Shown here in pieces: positions 29,993-41,400 of a stretch of 64,000 nt of DNA. Each line of letters starts with the position of its first letter. Position 1 is the stretch's first letter. Location: positions 424,190 to 488,189 of the forward strand of contig JAHNZQ020000277.1 in NCBI GenBank assembly GCA_019155205.2, read 5' to 3'. A program made the translations under genes and the position numbers. The DNA comes from Gracilaria vermiculophylla. Lineage: Eukaryota > Rhodophyta > Florideophyceae > Gracilariales > Gracilariaceae. The notes under the pieces are model-generated. The model saw only the letters and a list, made by a program, of their open reading frames with translations. It was not told where the DNA came from and did no database searches.

Positions 29993-31916
29993 TGACTCAT
30001 AGTTTGAATGCATGTACTTTATTGATTTTTCAGTATCTTCGTTTGTCATATAGGTTGCAAGAACTAATGAATGAGTGACTCGGGAACTCAGTTGCATCAT
30101 CTTCTTGCACGAAGTTAGTAAACTACGTGTTCTATAACGCACTGCCAAACAACTTATGCCTGAAATAAAGGTTTTTTGCAGCTCCTCGACCTCTACAGAT
30201 TCTTGGTTGCTAATGGTTTGGTTTTTTGAAAGAGAGTTGTTAAGTACCTTAGCTGGACTCGATGCGTTACTTTCCAAGAGAAAAAGCGAATCTCCCGTGA
30301 GTTATATCTATTTTGAAGATGAACTACTTTCTATGGTTCTTATGACGGCTGTTTTGGTATAATTCTAATGCGTGGAGCGAAACAAAATCGTGAATAATTC
30401 TATATTTCTATATCTCTATTTATTAATATGATCGGTTTTTCACAGAGCGTATCATACACAATACCTAGCAAGCGCCTTTGATAAACTCAGTTCCAAAATC
30501 AGAGGCAGTGTGTCATGCAATCAGAAATCAGCGTTATGCGTGCAGTTAGACTACAAAATTTCCACATATGTTTCCAGTTATTCCAAAAACTTCGTACAAC
30601 GACGTCTTTGATATCACATATACGATAAAAAAGAAACTTATTGATCATAGTATGGTTAATTGCTCCTAATGGTAATATTTTTGTATATTTGTAGCCGCAT
30701 ATCGCTTTTAGAAAGTATACTCGTACATAGGCCATCTTCTCCTTTACTCTGCAGGACTTCTCTATTTTTATGATTCAATTATTGTTCTTCATTTTTGTTG
30801 ATTTGGTACACTTCAAACATACACAGCTATTCAGGAAAAAGATAGTGTGTGCACACGAGATACGCAATGCAACAGTCATTCTCCACAATGAATGCTTAAA
30901 TGAGAGAAAAAAAAGATTTGTAATCGTGAGAGACAGCAAAAGACTTACGGAACCCCTTTAATCTACGCCTTTGGAGAGGGTCTGCCGATCATTTCGAAAC
31001 GGCTTGTCGTACCAGAAAACCATGACGTTCTTAGTTTCTCTTCCGTACAATACCATTCTGGCATGTTTGTTGAATACTTAACATTTTGAAACGCAGTGGT
31101 ATGTTTTAAACTGCCCCTTCGGAACATGTACTTTATTTAACGGCTTATTTGTGGTGCCTCTAATGTAAATAAGGAACATCATGACGACGGATGATACTGA
31201 GAGCAATGAGCCCGGTAGCAATTATGCTTGTATGCAAGGTCAGTGTTACATGTTAGACCTTCAATGCAAAAATCACACCACCAAGCGTAAATCTCAAGCC
31301 ATTCATACTTCGAAGGCCAGGATACAACAGTGTTGAGTATGACAGCTCAAATTCCAGTCAGCCCCAACGGTCACGAATACTGCTGGACTCTAGGGCCGAA
31401 TTAGAGGGCGAAGAGTCGTAAAGAACAGTAGTGTAGAAGAGGACGAACAGAGTAAAGGCAAGGCCTAAGAAAGGAAGAGGTAGAGCCTGTGTGCCCATTG
31501 TTGTGTACAAACGCAGAGTTGCAAACCGTGAGTTGCAACAAACAGATAGAAAAACCCATGTAGCTCTTACGTCAGTCAAAATGCGTGAGGTTAAGATTTT
31601 ACTTGTACATGGGGTTGCAGTTTACAAAGTTGCGTTTTGAGCCGGGATCTCGTATGAATATTTGACAAACCGATCGCCTCTCCAAACCCGGCATGTGCCA
31701 AAATGAGACCAAGCGGTATGTCAGCTTGCCACTCGCCATCGCAGACATTGTTGGAACGATTCTAAAAGACAACTGCATGACTGAACATGTGCGGCAAACC
31801 AGATGTTGGTCATCGGACGATAATCATATCGTGGAGAATTTCGTTTGAAAGCTTAAGCATATTCTTCTATCGCAGAAATCCTTGTGCAATATAACCAATT
31901 CACAGGTTCACGACTT
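29993..31916. other. 1.9-kb AT-rich intergenic region
   Basis: No gene that I can support. A minus-strand frame ending at 31358 could encode a short protein with one membrane span from an inner Met ('LPFLGLAFTLFVLFYTTVL'), but nothing corroborates it. Composition drops sharply to AT-rich from about 30.0 kb, marking the edge of the dense gene block. Confidence 0.45.
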
Positions 31917-33676
31917 TCAGCAGTATAGCACGAGCACAGAGAGAACGAGAGGCGGGAAAACCAGAACAAGAACCGGAATTAGCAATATGAATGGCCCAAT
32001 GTCAAATCTTGTCTGCGGCTTACATTTGCCGTCTTCGAGCTCCTCAGAGAATTTTTTAATTGTCCCCTTAATTCGCAACAATACCAGCTCTCGATCAAAC
32101 TTTCTGCGTTTGGTTTCGTCCACTTCCCGATTATAAAGCCAACCACTGTTAAAGTGATGAAGGCTCTCCATAGTTTCGGTGATTGTGAGTTGCTCTGTCA
32201 GCTCATGAAAAGAATTCAATAATGTTAGACACCCGTGGAGCAGTGTGGCATGCAAGGCTCAGAAACGTACTGCAATCTGACAACTGATGAACGAGAAAAC
32301 TCCCTTCCAATTCGTAAGTTACGATGAAGTTCACGTCATGCGATTCGCTTATGAGCCAATCAACACATTCCCGAGTGTTTTGACATCGCCGCCACGGAAC
32401 TTTGCTCTTGTTAGCCCAATCTTCGGTGAAACTAGGATCAACTTGAAATCTCAAAGGAATAACATAAAATTGGTCAGACCATTAATGAAGATGTTGGTGA
32501 TATCTTGTACAAACGCCGCTTACCTGTTGAGGCCCATATATCTTCGAGGGCAGAGTCTTTCATAACAGCAAAATGTCGCAGTTCGTTCTCGGAGAGAGAT
32601 TCTACACTCTTGGGGATGGTCACTTTTTCATGCTGGAACAAGGATTGGACAACTGCAGCTTCGTAGAATAAGAAAAACAGAGCAAGAAAGCTGATAAAGG
32701 CATATCGACAAAGGGAGGTCGTACAAAAGTAGCTTGGTCGATGACGGGCCAATCTTGATTCAGAGATACGTCGAAGATGTATGCTTTCGCGAACAGATGC
32801 GTCAGATGAACTGGCTGACGTGAAAGACTCACGGGAAGACCTGACATTCTGTTCCTGAGGTACAGTGCTGGGTCTTGTATATTCCATTGCTCGGTCTAGA
32901 TCACCGACAAGGACCAAATACATCGTGATCAATGTATGCGGGCTAGAACCATGAAATGTGCAGACAATAATAACGGAAACAGTGATGAAAAGAAGAACAA
33001 TGACGGCCAGCACAATCCAAGATCCAGCCGTGAACGGACTAGTGATCTGCTTGATTTGCTCTCCGACTCCTGCTTTTGAGGGGGTGTTCTTACCAATGAC
33101 AACCATCGGGTTGTCGAGATAAGGGGTGCTCGTGAAGTGGCTACACATTCTCTCAGGCGTCTCCAGCATAGGACCAATTATGGTAAACTGATACCCACGA
33201 TACGCCATTATGTCAGTGAATGCAACGAGACCGTTCCAAGTGCACTCGTTGGGGGCACCCGCCCACACGCAGTACTCTTCTCTGGCACTTGTTTTCGAAA
33301 GAATCTCCATGGCTATACCGGTTAGAGATGGATGCCACTCAGCAGGTTCTCCGCACTTGAACGGTAATCGATATTTCAAATCTGCAGTTTCGACGGTCAA
33401 GGAACTGTTGAACTCGACCATCGGCGTTTCATACTTGAAGATAAAGCATACGTTTGTTTTGCAAACATCAAAATAGCTCTCATATTGAGGGTCGAAGAGG
33501 GCACTCAAACATTTTCTGCCCGGACGCGAATGTGTCAGATCGATGCTTCTGTTAAGTGGTAGGCAGGCTTCGATTTTGGGAACACTTTGGGCTCGCAGTG
33601 TGGAGAGCGTTATTGCATACACGAGAATACGAAACACCACTACCGGGCGGTGGTAGCGAATTGACAACGTACGCAT
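31917..33676 (-). CDS. Ionotropic glutamate receptor-like membrane protein, copy 1
   Basis: Three exons, 33676-32524, 32441-32271 and 32194-31917, 533 aa; introns of 82 and 76 nt with GTAAGC/GTACGT donors, all in phase. Order of parts: signal peptide (to about residue 30); an extracellular lobe with paired Cys ('DVCKTNVCF', 'EYCVWAGAPNECTW', 'GYQFTIIGPMLETPERMC') and 'TSTPYLDNPMVVIGK'; a pre-M1 string 'ITSPFTAGSW' and first span 'IVLAVIVLLFITVSVIIV'; a short hydrophobic hairpin 'ITMYLVLVGDLDRAM'; a polar cytosolic loop; a long span 'YAFISFLALFFLFYEAAVV'; a second extracellular lobe ('FAVMKDSALEDIW', 'NFIVTYELEGSFLV', 'SLHHFNSGWL'); and a last span near the C terminus. This is the S1-M1-P-M3-S2-M4 plan of ionotropic glutamate receptors, without the amino-terminal domain. 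Two relatives lie at 38.7-40.7 and 44.1-46.1 kb. Unlike them, its last two coding blocks are fused in one exon. The frame extends to 33691 without a further ATG. Confidence 0.72.
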
Positions 33677-35265
33677 GATGCAGGACTCCAAGCCCAGGGA
33701 GGCTTGGAACTAGTCTTAGTTCCACAAGTGCGAAAGGAGTACGAGGGAGTAGTAGTAGTAGTTTTACAAGTTGATGAGTCCGGAAATGGAAAAGTACAAC
33801 ATGCTGTTTATCAACACCAAGAGAACTATCAAAATGGTACAGCACGTTTAATTATTGGGCTAAAACTGATCTAGTTGGACTTTGATTGCTGAGAATCTTT
33901 AGCTAGCTAGCTAGCACTTGGTTAACATCCATTAACGTAAATTGAGGCCTTGGCACCAAAATTTACAGCGGAATTTCGTATTTCGATATTTAGGCACCAA
34001 AGGGCCATCCTCATGCTCGTCTATCACGCATTGATGGCACACGGAGTATCAGAGAGGTTTGCAGTTGGACAATGCGATATATCCACCGTCTCCTTCCACG
34101 TATCAAGATGGGTTAACAAAGCTGGTTGTGTAACCACGTAACGTGTAGACAATAGAAAAGTAGCTACATCCCGGTTCACCGTATATTTCTGAGTGTCATG
34201 AATAAAGTAGTAGCCTGTAAGTTTTCGTGCTTGGACCCATCTGGGCCATAGAGGTTTGCCGAGTTGGAATCTTTTTCTTCTTGCGATTCCGTCAGTGCAA
34301 TCGCCGAGGAGATGTCCGCTGATGGATGTATCGCCGGTCAAAAGCCTGTTTCAGTCACGCCCTCATTCTATGGCAAAAAGAGCTTCGTATAAATCATGCA
34401 GATAAGTATTCTCTTGGTGGAGTGCAAATAAATTACATAATCAGTGCAAGCTCAACACGGGGAAGATATCGATATTTTTCTTGAAACATCATTTTCTAGA
34501 TGTGTACATACAAAGAATTAGTCCCATGAAAAGCGAGAGCAAAAGTTGATTAGTTAGCTGATGAGTTATGAGAAATAAGCCGAGCGTTTCAGATAGGTAC
34601 CTCAACGTTAATATCAACAGAATAAAAACTATCAAATCTGTTATGCACAATTGCTCGTCGATAATCGTGTCTGACATTTTTGCATTCTTCCATACGGAGC
34701 GTAAGTTTGGTGCCTTCATTTTTACTCTGCCCCAGATTTTGCACAGAATGCAACGACCGAAAAGAACAGCAATGAAAGAATATGCGTCAATAAATGAACT
34801 CCAACAAAATTAAAACTTGTCGTCTGAATGTAAGAAACATGCACATGGACACTTGTTGGCAGTGTGAGAGCACTACGCATGAGTCAAAAACATAACCTAT
34901 GCGGTAGTCCTTACCTCCAACTCCTGATTGCATGCACTGCGTACATCGCAGAATTGCCTCTTACCTTCGTGTCAGCACAGCTGTTATGTGCCGCGCTTCC
35001 GTCTGTTGTACATATTTAGTGGTTTATGAAAGGCCAAACCTAATAAATTCTACCAAAAATGGAAAAGATACCCGAACCCTGGATCTTCATCGTTGTGTGC
35101 GACAAAATGATAACCTATTCATACCCAGTAACCATTCATGAGCCTCAAAATTCATATCAATGTACATGTTAAGCACCGATGGGAATGTAAAGGTCTTATC
35201 GACATGAATATGGAAACCTGCAATTCAAACCACAAAATTGGGTTACCACTAGTTTTCGATAAAAG
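33677..35265. other. 1.6-kb AT-rich intergenic region
   Basis: Contains a short 'tagctagctagctagc' run near 33901 and an AGT triplet run near 33750. A hydrophobic minus-strand frame at 34489-34719 ('DLIVFILLILTLRYL') has no support. No gene asserted. Confidence 0.45.
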
Positions 35266-36951
35266 TCATGATTCTGAAAAAGCGTCTTCGTACTTTGAAA
35301 AGACTGCTTCCACCCTCTCAGCACTAGTCAGACCATCTTTCCCCACACCAGCAACGACAATGGTGTTGAAATCTTCGCTACCGTGCTTTTCCTCAAATGT
35401 TTTTGATGGATAGCTAACGTGGTCGGACTGCATTTCAGGTTCATCAGTTCGGGATGCGTCTGACCTGATTTTTTGCCACCAACTTCTCCATGGAGATTTC
35501 ATGTTTTCTGTCATGTTTTCTCTTTCTTCTTCATCATCTCGAACATCCATGGTCTCGGAGTATCGTTCCCAATTCGTCCTGTGACCCGTACCAAGGAGAC
35601 CTCCAGCAGAAATGTCCAACAGAACTTTACCGAACGGCCCCTCAACAACAGCATTGTTTTCGTCTTCTTTCTTGTTCTCCATGTATTTTGTGGCGAGTAG
35701 TTCTATAACGACACCTACAATAATAGCGAGGGTAGAGACTACAATGAAGGATATTCCCAAGTAACGATATTCTCTTGTACCGCGGCAACTTGCCGCCCAA
35801 ACTTGGATATCAGCGAGCTCTTCATTCCCCGCATAATATGAGACGAGCTCTGATCGAGAGTGTGTGGCCCTTACCAGTTCAATTCCTTTTATGAGCAGTG
35901 GCACAGTTGAAATAATATCGGTGAACACAGTATACAAAAAAAACCCAAAAGAGTTAACTTCCGCCAGAAACGCAACTGGAATTAGGGTCATGACAAGCGG
36001 AAGTGCCAGGAGAGCGATATTGGCGGCCGCGACGGCGTCTTCAGCTAGATCAATGTCAACTTCATTTGCCTCAATTACTTTTTGCAACGCTGGGTTTGTG
36101 CTTTCTCTCATCTCTCCATGCCATGAAAGCCAAGCTCTGGCGCTTCGTGTCCATAATATTGTACTTCCGTTGTCCATCTTACAACGTCCAAGCTTGGGTT
36201 GCACCATTCTCAAGCTTGTTGAATAGTCATCCTTAACCCATTCCATGACAAACTGGCGACTTCCTGTTCTAATATACTCATCAACGTCATAGTTTGTCAT
36301 TGCAGCCCTGATGTACACATCAGCTCTCTTCCTATAGGCAGAGAATGTTTCAACTGTGCACTCTTCGGACAGATCTTGGTTTCTCCACCCCCGCAAAGGA
36401 TAGGTTTTGTTCCATTCTGAGTTTCCTAAGCTCAATGACCAGTCTGTAACCCCATCTAGGGCTTTGAAAAGCGCGTCAACACCTCTACCGATAGTGTTTA
36501 CGGAATCGCTCACTTCTTCTGTCGAAAGCGTTCTGGTCTCTTTGAGATACTCTCCATCCATTTGAGTGTAGCAGGTTGTAGACAGATCCCCTATTTGAAA
36601 GAATCTGGAGTTGATTCGAGAAGTGTATACCCAATTGGGGTACTTCTCCTGCAAGTTACAGGCATTATTTCGTTTCTGCTTCCGTTCTTCGTCAATTCCT
36701 CGCACTATTTTCTTCAGCAAGACAATCATTGGATTTATGTCCTTCTGTAGATTTTGCTTTTGATTCAGAATCTTGGCTGTGGGGCTGTCATGGTAGAGAG
36801 AAAAACGTTTGTTTCTTTGGTTTAGTTGATCGATAGGATACTTTTGTTTGAAATCATCTGCTTCTTGCGCGCATGCTGAGATTGTTAGCATCAGAGCGAA
36901 GATTGTCGCGCCGTGCAGTGTCCACTTTGCCAAGGAACGAACTTGGATCAT
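35266..36951 (-). CDS. Orphan three-TM membrane protein with signal peptide
   Basis: Intronless, 561 aa from the ATG at 36951 (the frame is open to 36996 without ATG). Residues 1-30 are a signal peptide ('WTLHGATIFALMLTISACA'). A lumenal/extracellular domain of about 290 residues carries several Cys ('RNNACNLQEKYPNW', 'DLSTTCYTQMDGEYL', 'EECTVETFSAYRKRADVYI', 'LGRCKMDNGSTILW') and Trp-rich stretches. Three spans follow: 'IALLALPLVMTLIPVAFLAE', 'FGFFLYTVFTDIISTVPLLI' and 'YLGISFIVVSTLAIIVGVVI'. A cytosolic tail of about 120 residues is acidic and Ser-rich. I know no family. It sits between two receptor-like paralogues on the same strand, so a shared pathway is possible but unproven. Confidence 0.75.
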   Translation of the reverse strand: MIQVRSLAKWTLHGATIFALMLTISACAQEADDFKQKYPIDQLNQRNKRFSLYHDSPTAKILNQKQNLQKDINPMIVLLKKIVRGIDEERKQKRNNACNLQEKYPNWVYTSRINSRFFQIGDLSTTCYTQMDGEYLKETRTLSTEEVSDSVNTIGRGVDALFKALDGVTDWSLSLGNSEWNKTYPLRGWRNQDLSEECTVETFSAYRKRADVYIRAAMTNYDVDEYIRTGSRQFVMEWVKDDYSTSLRMVQPKLGRCKMDNGSTILWTRSARAWLSWHGEMRESTNPALQKVIEANEVDIDLAEDAVAAANIALLALPLVMTLIPVAFLAEVNSFGFFLYTVFTDIISTVPLLIKGIELVRATHSRSELVSYYAGNEELADIQVWAASCRGTREYRYLGISFIVVSTLAIIVGVVIELLATKYMENKKEDENNAVVEGPFGKVLLDISAGGLLGTGHRTNWERYSETMDVRDDEEERENMTENMKSPWRSWWQKIRSDASRTDEPEMQSDHVSYPSKTFEEKHGSEDFNTIVVAGVGKDGLTSAERVEAVFSKYEDAFSES

Positions 36952-38376
36952 TGTCAGCGTTGCAGATGAGACAACGGACGGAAGTTTCCACAACACAACA
37001 TATGAGATGTTTGAAAGGTTCTGCTCATGGATGTTCTCAAAATTACTCGACCTGCCATCCCTGTGCTTTTTGCAGTGTTCGAGACTATGCGTTTACACTC
37101 AAAACATGAAGGTCCTCCTTACATGTTCCTTAAGTTCTAGACAAGGCATCAAGAACTGAAGTTTGTTAAATGACACGAATACTGTGACGAAGAAAAATAC
37201 TAACGTCTTCGAGCATTCAATGGAAATATGGTATGTTGTTGGGTGATCAAGCATTTAAGTTCACCTGACTTGCGATCCCAAGAGCTCAAATATGGCGGTG
37301 TACGTGACTTCTGTTGGCCATCATGGGTTGCTGAAGTTGTTCCGAATCGAAAGCATCTCAAGAGTTTTTTCCAACAATGATATAGCAACATTAACGTATT
37401 TTACGCTGCCAAGACGAAGTGTGGTAAATGCATTAATCACTGTGCTGTCCAGAGCCAGATACGTGATTTTTTTGTCATTTTTTTCCTTTTTATTCAAAAG
37501 GGCAGAGGAGTGAAGACTTTTGAAGTCATATATGTTTTCTCTTCGTTGATGCGTCTTTCTTCGTTATGATGGTCACACGTCATGATTGTTTCTGAGGTAG
37601 GCCTCAAGGAAAACAAATACAGAAAAAGAGCTCCTCCTTTTCGGCAAGTCTAAGCATTGTCAGGATTCCACCACCGCCAAATGGTCGAAAAGAAATTGAT
37701 TGAAAGGCTCGTATTGTCTCGTAATATTTACAGGCTGGGCAACTGCTGCACAACGTTTCATTGTTTGTTTCAAGAGCTTTCCATGCACGAAGAACCAGCA
37801 CAGAACCTGATGCATGCGCTTCTTGTCTGCGAACCATTATCTGGACTCTTGAAAAATGTCTTTCTCCACTACCTTATCACAATTTTCAAAAATTTCATAT
37901 AATGTATCCGTGTAAAATGGCAAATAATAGTCACACACACGTGGCACCCCATCTTCATGAGTTGCATACTGCTGGGCCGCAGAAGCACAAACTTCGCCAT
38001 GGCCACCTCATCGATATCAAAATTTCTTTGCAACGCAACATTCACTAATGGTACTGTGTAACATTAATTTGACACTTTTCCAAACCACTTCATTTGGTGC
38101 ACATAATTACCTTTCGTACCCAAAGATAGCTCATCATGAACCACTTGAAGATCTTTCAATATATCTATATTACACCATTACAAATGGAAAAGGAAATCAA
38201 CTATAGTGACTGTCGGTGTTGTTAATATTCTCCGTGCTTGGGGGACTACCACACGTCTTACTGTCGACGCCTAATAATGCTTCATTGTCTCTGAACACTT
38301 CAGCACAATTGTAAGTGCACAGCCAAGATTGTAATGAAAGCAGTGGTACAGTGAACTGAGGAGAGTGACCGTGCCG
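36952..38376. other. Intergenic, AT-rich, no gene
   Basis: About 1.4 kb upstream of the orphan membrane gene. Open frames are short and lack domains. Promoter of that gene expected at the left side. Confidence 0.45.
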
Positions 38377-38439
38377 GGACTCGAACCCGATGTCACGGTC
38401 TTCGGGTAAAAGTACTCACGGTGGTTATCAGCTGAGCCC
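38377..38439 (-). repeat. tRNA-like Pol III A/B-box sequence (SINE candidate)
   Basis: On the minus strand a B box 'GGTTCGAGTCC' (38387-38377) matches the Pol III consensus exactly and lies 40 nt after an A-box-like 'GGGCTCAGCTGA' (38439-38428), the spacing of tRNA genes. The T-arm can pair ('TCGGG' with 'CCCGG'). However, the acceptor and anticodon arms do not fold properly: the D-loop would be too long and no 7-bp acceptor stem closes the unit. I therefore call it a tRNA-derived repeat, not a tRNA. Confidence 0.45.
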
Positions 38440-38723
38440 GCTAACGTGCCTGTCAAAGACACGGTACCGGAGGTGTTCAAGTACTGATACTGTCTTCGAT
38501 CTGCAGCTCGCTGACACTACATGTGGTCGTTTTGGGCAAGAATAGTAAAGGGGTACTTGGAAAAATGTTTGTGATAAACTACTACATGATGCACTAAAAT
38601 AAAACTCTTCGTAATGGTGATTGCTGAATAGAATATGAAAGGACCCACTGCAGATGTATATTTGTTTTCATTCCAAACATATCAAACTTTCTGTAGACAG
38701 TCCATATTGAATACAGCAAAATG

Positions 38724-40704
38724 TTATCTGGTCTTGGCGTACAACCTCAAAGCCATTATCGATGCAAAAATAAGAGGTGGAAGGACTAGAAACGCGACAG
38801 GGAGAAGAATGACTCCAAACGTAATGCTCGATACAAATGATGGTTTGCATTTTTCTCTCCTTCCACCAACTAAATCGGATAGCTGCCACAAACATAAAGT
38901 GCGTCAAAAAGACAATTAAATTCGCGTCAGTCTAAAGTCTTTGGAGATCAAGTAGTGACTCTGTACTTCTGAGCAACGTACCGTTCCGCTTATCTTCAAC
39001 CAAACCAGTTCGCGATCCAGTTGCCTTCGTTTCTCCGCTGGAACCTTGTCATTGAACAGCCACCCGCTATTGAAGTGATGGATTGATTCTTTCGTTTCAA
39101 ATATGGTTACAGATTCTGGTCCGTGATCAACATTGCCATAAAATCGTCAGAACTTGAACTAAAGCCACGACAAAAAAAAAAGTCTTTGACGATATCCGCT
39201 ATCATACTGGCGAGTCCATCACTTACCGCAACTGGCTCTGGACTCAATCAAGTATGTGCCCTCAAGCTCATACGTCACGAAGAACTGTACTGGACTGTCG
39301 TCGTCAAGAACCAACGAAAGGCATTCATTTGCGGTGTGTCCACGCTTCCATGGAATTTGCGATTCGTCTTTTTCATCAAACTTGGATCCCCTTGGATTCA
39401 CTGTACAAACGTTGAACACAAAGCAAAGGCGAAGAGTTATGGGGATGTTAGTGTTAGGCTGAACAGCAACAACACAAGGTCAAGTATTGAACATATGTAT
39501 TTTGATGCTTACCTCTGAAGTTCCAGATAGCCTCCATTGCTGTATGTTGCATGATGCAGTATTGCTGCAATTCGCTGACAGTCAAATGTTCGATTTCTTT
39601 AGTTAGCTGAATGTTTTGCTGCTGGAAGAGGAAGTTAACTACCGCCACTCCATAGAACAAGGAGAATATCGCGACAAAAGAGATGAGTGCAACTTGGAAC
39701 AGATCGGTGGAAACACTGATTTTGGTGAGAAACAATGTATCCTGTAGCGGAATATCATTTGGTGAAGGGTCATCTGTGGTTGATATATCCGTTTGAGATG
39801 ACATTTCTTCAGTAATGGAAGTGCTCTCTGATTTGAATGAGGTTTCTCTGTGATGTACGGAATTGTTGGCTGTATTTCGAAGTCTTTTCGTACAATTCTC
39901 TCCTTTTGAACGAGTAATTCGGTTCCGTCCAGCTGCAAGCGCGGCACTCAGCTCACCCATAAAAATAAAATACATGGTCGCAATAAGCGACTTTCCGCGA
40001 AAGACATGAAAACGGTACACAATCGATAGGCAAACCAGTATAAATAAAACTACCACACTTGCCGCAACAACCCAAGTCTCCTTTTGAAATGGACTGGTAA
40101 GCTGCAAAATTGGGTTTCCGCTGACTAGGCTTTCACGGACATTTCTTCCGAGTATCACTAATCGGTCATCCCACCATGAAACACTGGCAAAATGTTTGCA
40201 TTTTCTTTGCGGCGTTTCTAGCATAGGTCCGGCCACTGCAAACTGGTATCCTTCTTTTTCTCCCATGACGGCGGCAAAATGAACGAGAGCATTCCATGTG
40301 CAGGACTTCAATGGCCCTGGCCAAACACAATATTCATCTCCCGCACTGGTGGCCCCAAGAATATTGAAGGCAACTCCACGAAGAGACCGATGTCTTTGTC
40401 TTGGGTGCTTACATCGAAAGGGTAGTTGCATTCGGTGTTGATTTTTTTCAGAAGCGAAAAATTTGTTGTCAAAGACGACGAGTGGCCTTTCTTCCTGGAA
40501 AAGAAAGCATACATTACTTTTGCATTTGTCAAAATGGTTGGCGAAAAGCGGATCGGAAAGAGCAGGGAGACAGTTTCCTTCTTGGCCAGCCTCCTGCAGT
40601 CTCTTTTCGGAATCGTATAATGAGCAGTTGACGTTTCCGAAATCTCCGCTAAGGCTTGCAGAGGCTGAGCAGAAAATAAGAAAAAAGACGAGCGCGACGA
40701 ACAT
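38724..40704 (-). CDS. Ionotropic glutamate receptor-like membrane protein, copy 2
   Basis: Four exons: 40704-39513, 39400-39227, 39115-38982 and 38882-38724; 552 aa. Donors are GTAAGC, GTAAGT and GTACGT, acceptors TACAG, ACCAG and GGCAG; phases 1, 1 and 0 agree throughout and the same positions work in copy 3. Signal peptide 1-17 ('VALVFFLIFCSASA'). S1-like lobe to about 205 with 'DKCKSNVCFLF', 'DEYCVWPGPLKSCTWNALV', 'GYQFAVAGPMLETPQRKC' and 'WWDDRLVILGRN'. Pre-M1 'LTSPFQKETW', M1 211-230, a hydrophobic hairpin 240-256 ('LIATMYFIFMGELSAAL') at the pore-loop position, a polar loop 257-330, M3 336-360, S2-like lobe from 365 ('HLTVSELQQYCIMQHTAMEA'; 'QFFVTYELEGTYLI'), and M4 near the end ('ITFGVILLPVAFLVLPPLIF'). 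An Arg in 'TPQRKC' sits where iGluRs have their agonist-binding Arg, by eye. Channel function and ligand are unproven. Confidence 0.75.
39010..39650. repeat. Duplicated tract shared with 44390-45030
   Basis: About 640 bp covering the end of exon 1, intron 1, exon 2, intron 2 and most of exon 3 of copy 2. It is nearly identical to 44390-45030 in copy 3, introns included, with only scattered substitutions, a difference in a poly-A run and a 4-bp indel in intron 1. Outside the tract the two genes are much less alike. Confidence 0.85.
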
Positions 40705-40977
40705 GATACAATTTTCCGGATGGCGTCTATGGGCTTTTAGTCAGAATTGTTTCTATCGAGCTTTTCGTGGTCAGTCTTCATAACTTCGCTTCTACTTTTG
40801 ACCATTGAAAGAACTCGTGTTGTTTTGGATTAGAAAGTTACAATTGCACTCGAACAACAGAATTTTGAACTACTCTTCACACAACGTTTTCATAAAAGTA
40901 CTCCGAACAAGAATGGTGCAAAACGGTGAGCACTTCAATTCTTCAGTACTGTTGGAGTTGGGCGTTTTGGTCATTAT
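40705..40977. promoter_or_regulatory. Upstream region of receptor-like copy 2
   Basis: 5' flank of copy 2 (minus strand); no motif asserted. Confidence 0.3.
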
Positions 40978-41400
40978 TCACTTTAGTACGGACAAAGTAT
41001 CCGTAAGTACTGGATATGTCTCGCTGGCTCTAGAGTTATCGATTTTTTTGTACGTCTTTCGCAAGGCGGCTGGTGACTTGGAACGCATTGTTGTCTGGGG
41101 CTGATTGGGAGGTGAGAAGTAAAGGAGACGGACACAGTTGGTGGAGACATGCTTGAGTTGCGTTAGAAACTCGGGATGATCATCGTGTAATGATACCTTG
41201 TCAAGAAGCAGGAGGGCATTTCTACTATAATTATGCGGAAATGATGTGGTTTGCCAATCACCGGTCAGCATTAATGGCGTCCATTCAGCCATTATGACCC
41301 ATACCGTACAGATGTTTGTGCTGCGAGGAAATTTCTATCGGCCGTGGCAAAGCGAAAGTGAAAGATGAGCGGTTCTGGACGGCATTTTTGGACACAAAGT
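40978..41400 (-). pseudogene. Decayed DDE transposase fragment (pogo/Tigger-like)
   Basis: On the minus strand 41292-40978 reads 'MLTGDWQTTSFPHNYSRN' then 'ALLLLDKVSLHDDHPEF' and 'VRLLYFSPPNQPQTT'. This is the shape of the second catalytic Asp and following 'PPN(T)' part of DDE_1 (pogo/Tigger/jerky) transposases. A piece in another frame just upstream ('RSSFTFAL' near 41370) matches the preceding strand. Frames are broken and both ends are missing, so this is a remnant. Assignment to pogo-like is by eye and moderate. Confidence 0.5.

Noticed and set aside
38340..38480. Functional tRNA gene
   Set aside because: B box and T-arm are good but acceptor stem, D-loop and anticodon arm do not form.
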